NCBI GenBank assembly: GCA_024639205.1
Contig: JAHEIV010000214.1
Span: 1 to 5,686 of the forward strand
DNA length: 5,686 nucleotides
Reading direction: 5' to 3'
Source: Deltaproteobacteria bacterium
GTDB lineage: Bacteria > Desulfobacterota > Desulfobacteria > Desulfobacterales > SG8-13
Shown here one piece after another: positions 5,438-5,686 of the stretch. The number at the start of each line of letters is the position of its first letter. Positions within the stretch are counted from its first letter, which is position 1. A model generated the notes under the pieces. That model saw nothing but the letters and a program-made list of their open reading frames with translations. It was not told where the DNA came from and ran no database searches. A program made the translations under genes and the position numbers.

Positions 5438-5686
5438 ATGCCAGAAAAGCGGCTGCAGTTGATTGTGGGACTCGGCAATCCGGGTGAAGCATACCGCCAG
5501 ACCCGGCACAACGCCGGTTTCATGGTGCTGGAGAAACTGTCTGCAACTTACGACATCGAAACAGGCAGGCGCAAATATCAAACCGTATTCGGACGGGGCC
5601 GGATAGAACAGGAAGAAGTCCTGCTGGTGAAACCGCTGGCGTATATGAACAGCAGCGGACCGCCGGTAAGACGCCTGGCCGATTAT
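5438..5686 (+). CDS. pth: Peptidyl-tRNA hydrolase, N-terminal part
   Basis: Pth cleaves the ester bond of peptidyl-tRNAs that drop off the ribosome, recycling tRNA in the cytoplasm. The first 83 residues are present and the frame runs off the window; the family is usually about 185-200 residues. The N-terminus MPEKRLQLIVGLGNPG carries the family signature, with Asn14 in GLGNPG and catalytic His24 in TRHNAGF (equivalent to Asn10 and His20 of E. coli). KPLAYMNSSG at 65-74 supplies the tRNA-contacting Asn71; Ala68 replaces the more usual Thr of KPxTYMN. An in-frame GTG at 5435 directly precedes the ATG, and an in-frame TGA at 5417-5419 bounds the start region. No good Shine-Dalgarno site is visible. 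The neighbouring rplY fits the common rplY-pth pairing, but the spacer is unusually long. Confidence 0.94.
   Translation, partial: MPEKRLQLIVGLGNPGEAYRQTRHNAGFMVLEKLSATYDIETGRRKYQTVFGRGRIEQEEVLLVKPLAYMNSSGPPVRRLADY

Overview
This is an ordinary chromosomal housekeeping segment from a Gram-negative bacterium. All recognisable genes lie on the + strand. The protein sequences, together with the order serA, DUF1844 gene, ispE, tRNA-Gln, prs, rplY, pth, suggest a sulfate-reducer-type Desulfobacterota (Desulfobacterales or Desulfosarcina-like). The ispE / tRNA-Gln / prs / rplY / pth order is widespread in Proteobacteria and their relatives, so the finer placement is inference from gene order and protein style, not from a search.

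Layout: bases 1-36 may be the last codons of an upstream gene. A promoter-like site with a perfect TTGACA box (89-116) precedes serA (149-1729), the first enzyme of serine synthesis. Two small stem-loops follow serA. Next come a short DUF1844 protein of unknown function (1833-2249) and ispE (2307-3191), a kinase of the MEP isoprenoid pathway. A stem-loop and a T-rich stretch lead into a complete tRNA-Gln(TTG) gene with encoded CCA (3263-3337). Then come prs (3454-4392), which makes PRPP, and rplY/ctc (4420-5070), which encodes ribosomal protein L25 with an acidic tail. A 367-base spacer holds two inverted-repeat structures but no convincing gene. The window ends inside pth (5438 onward), which encodes peptidyl-tRNA hydrolase.

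The genes serve central metabolism (serine, isoprenoids, PRPP for nucleotides, histidine and tryptophan) and translation (tRNA-Gln, 5S rRNA-binding L25, recycling of peptidyl-tRNA). The shared strand and short gaps suggest one or a few transcripts, with the tRNA needing excision from any ispE-prs readthrough RNA.

I found no defence locus, CRISPR array, transposase, phage gene or other novel system. The least ordinary parts are the rplY-pth spacer with its compound hairpin and the uncharacterised DUF1844 protein.
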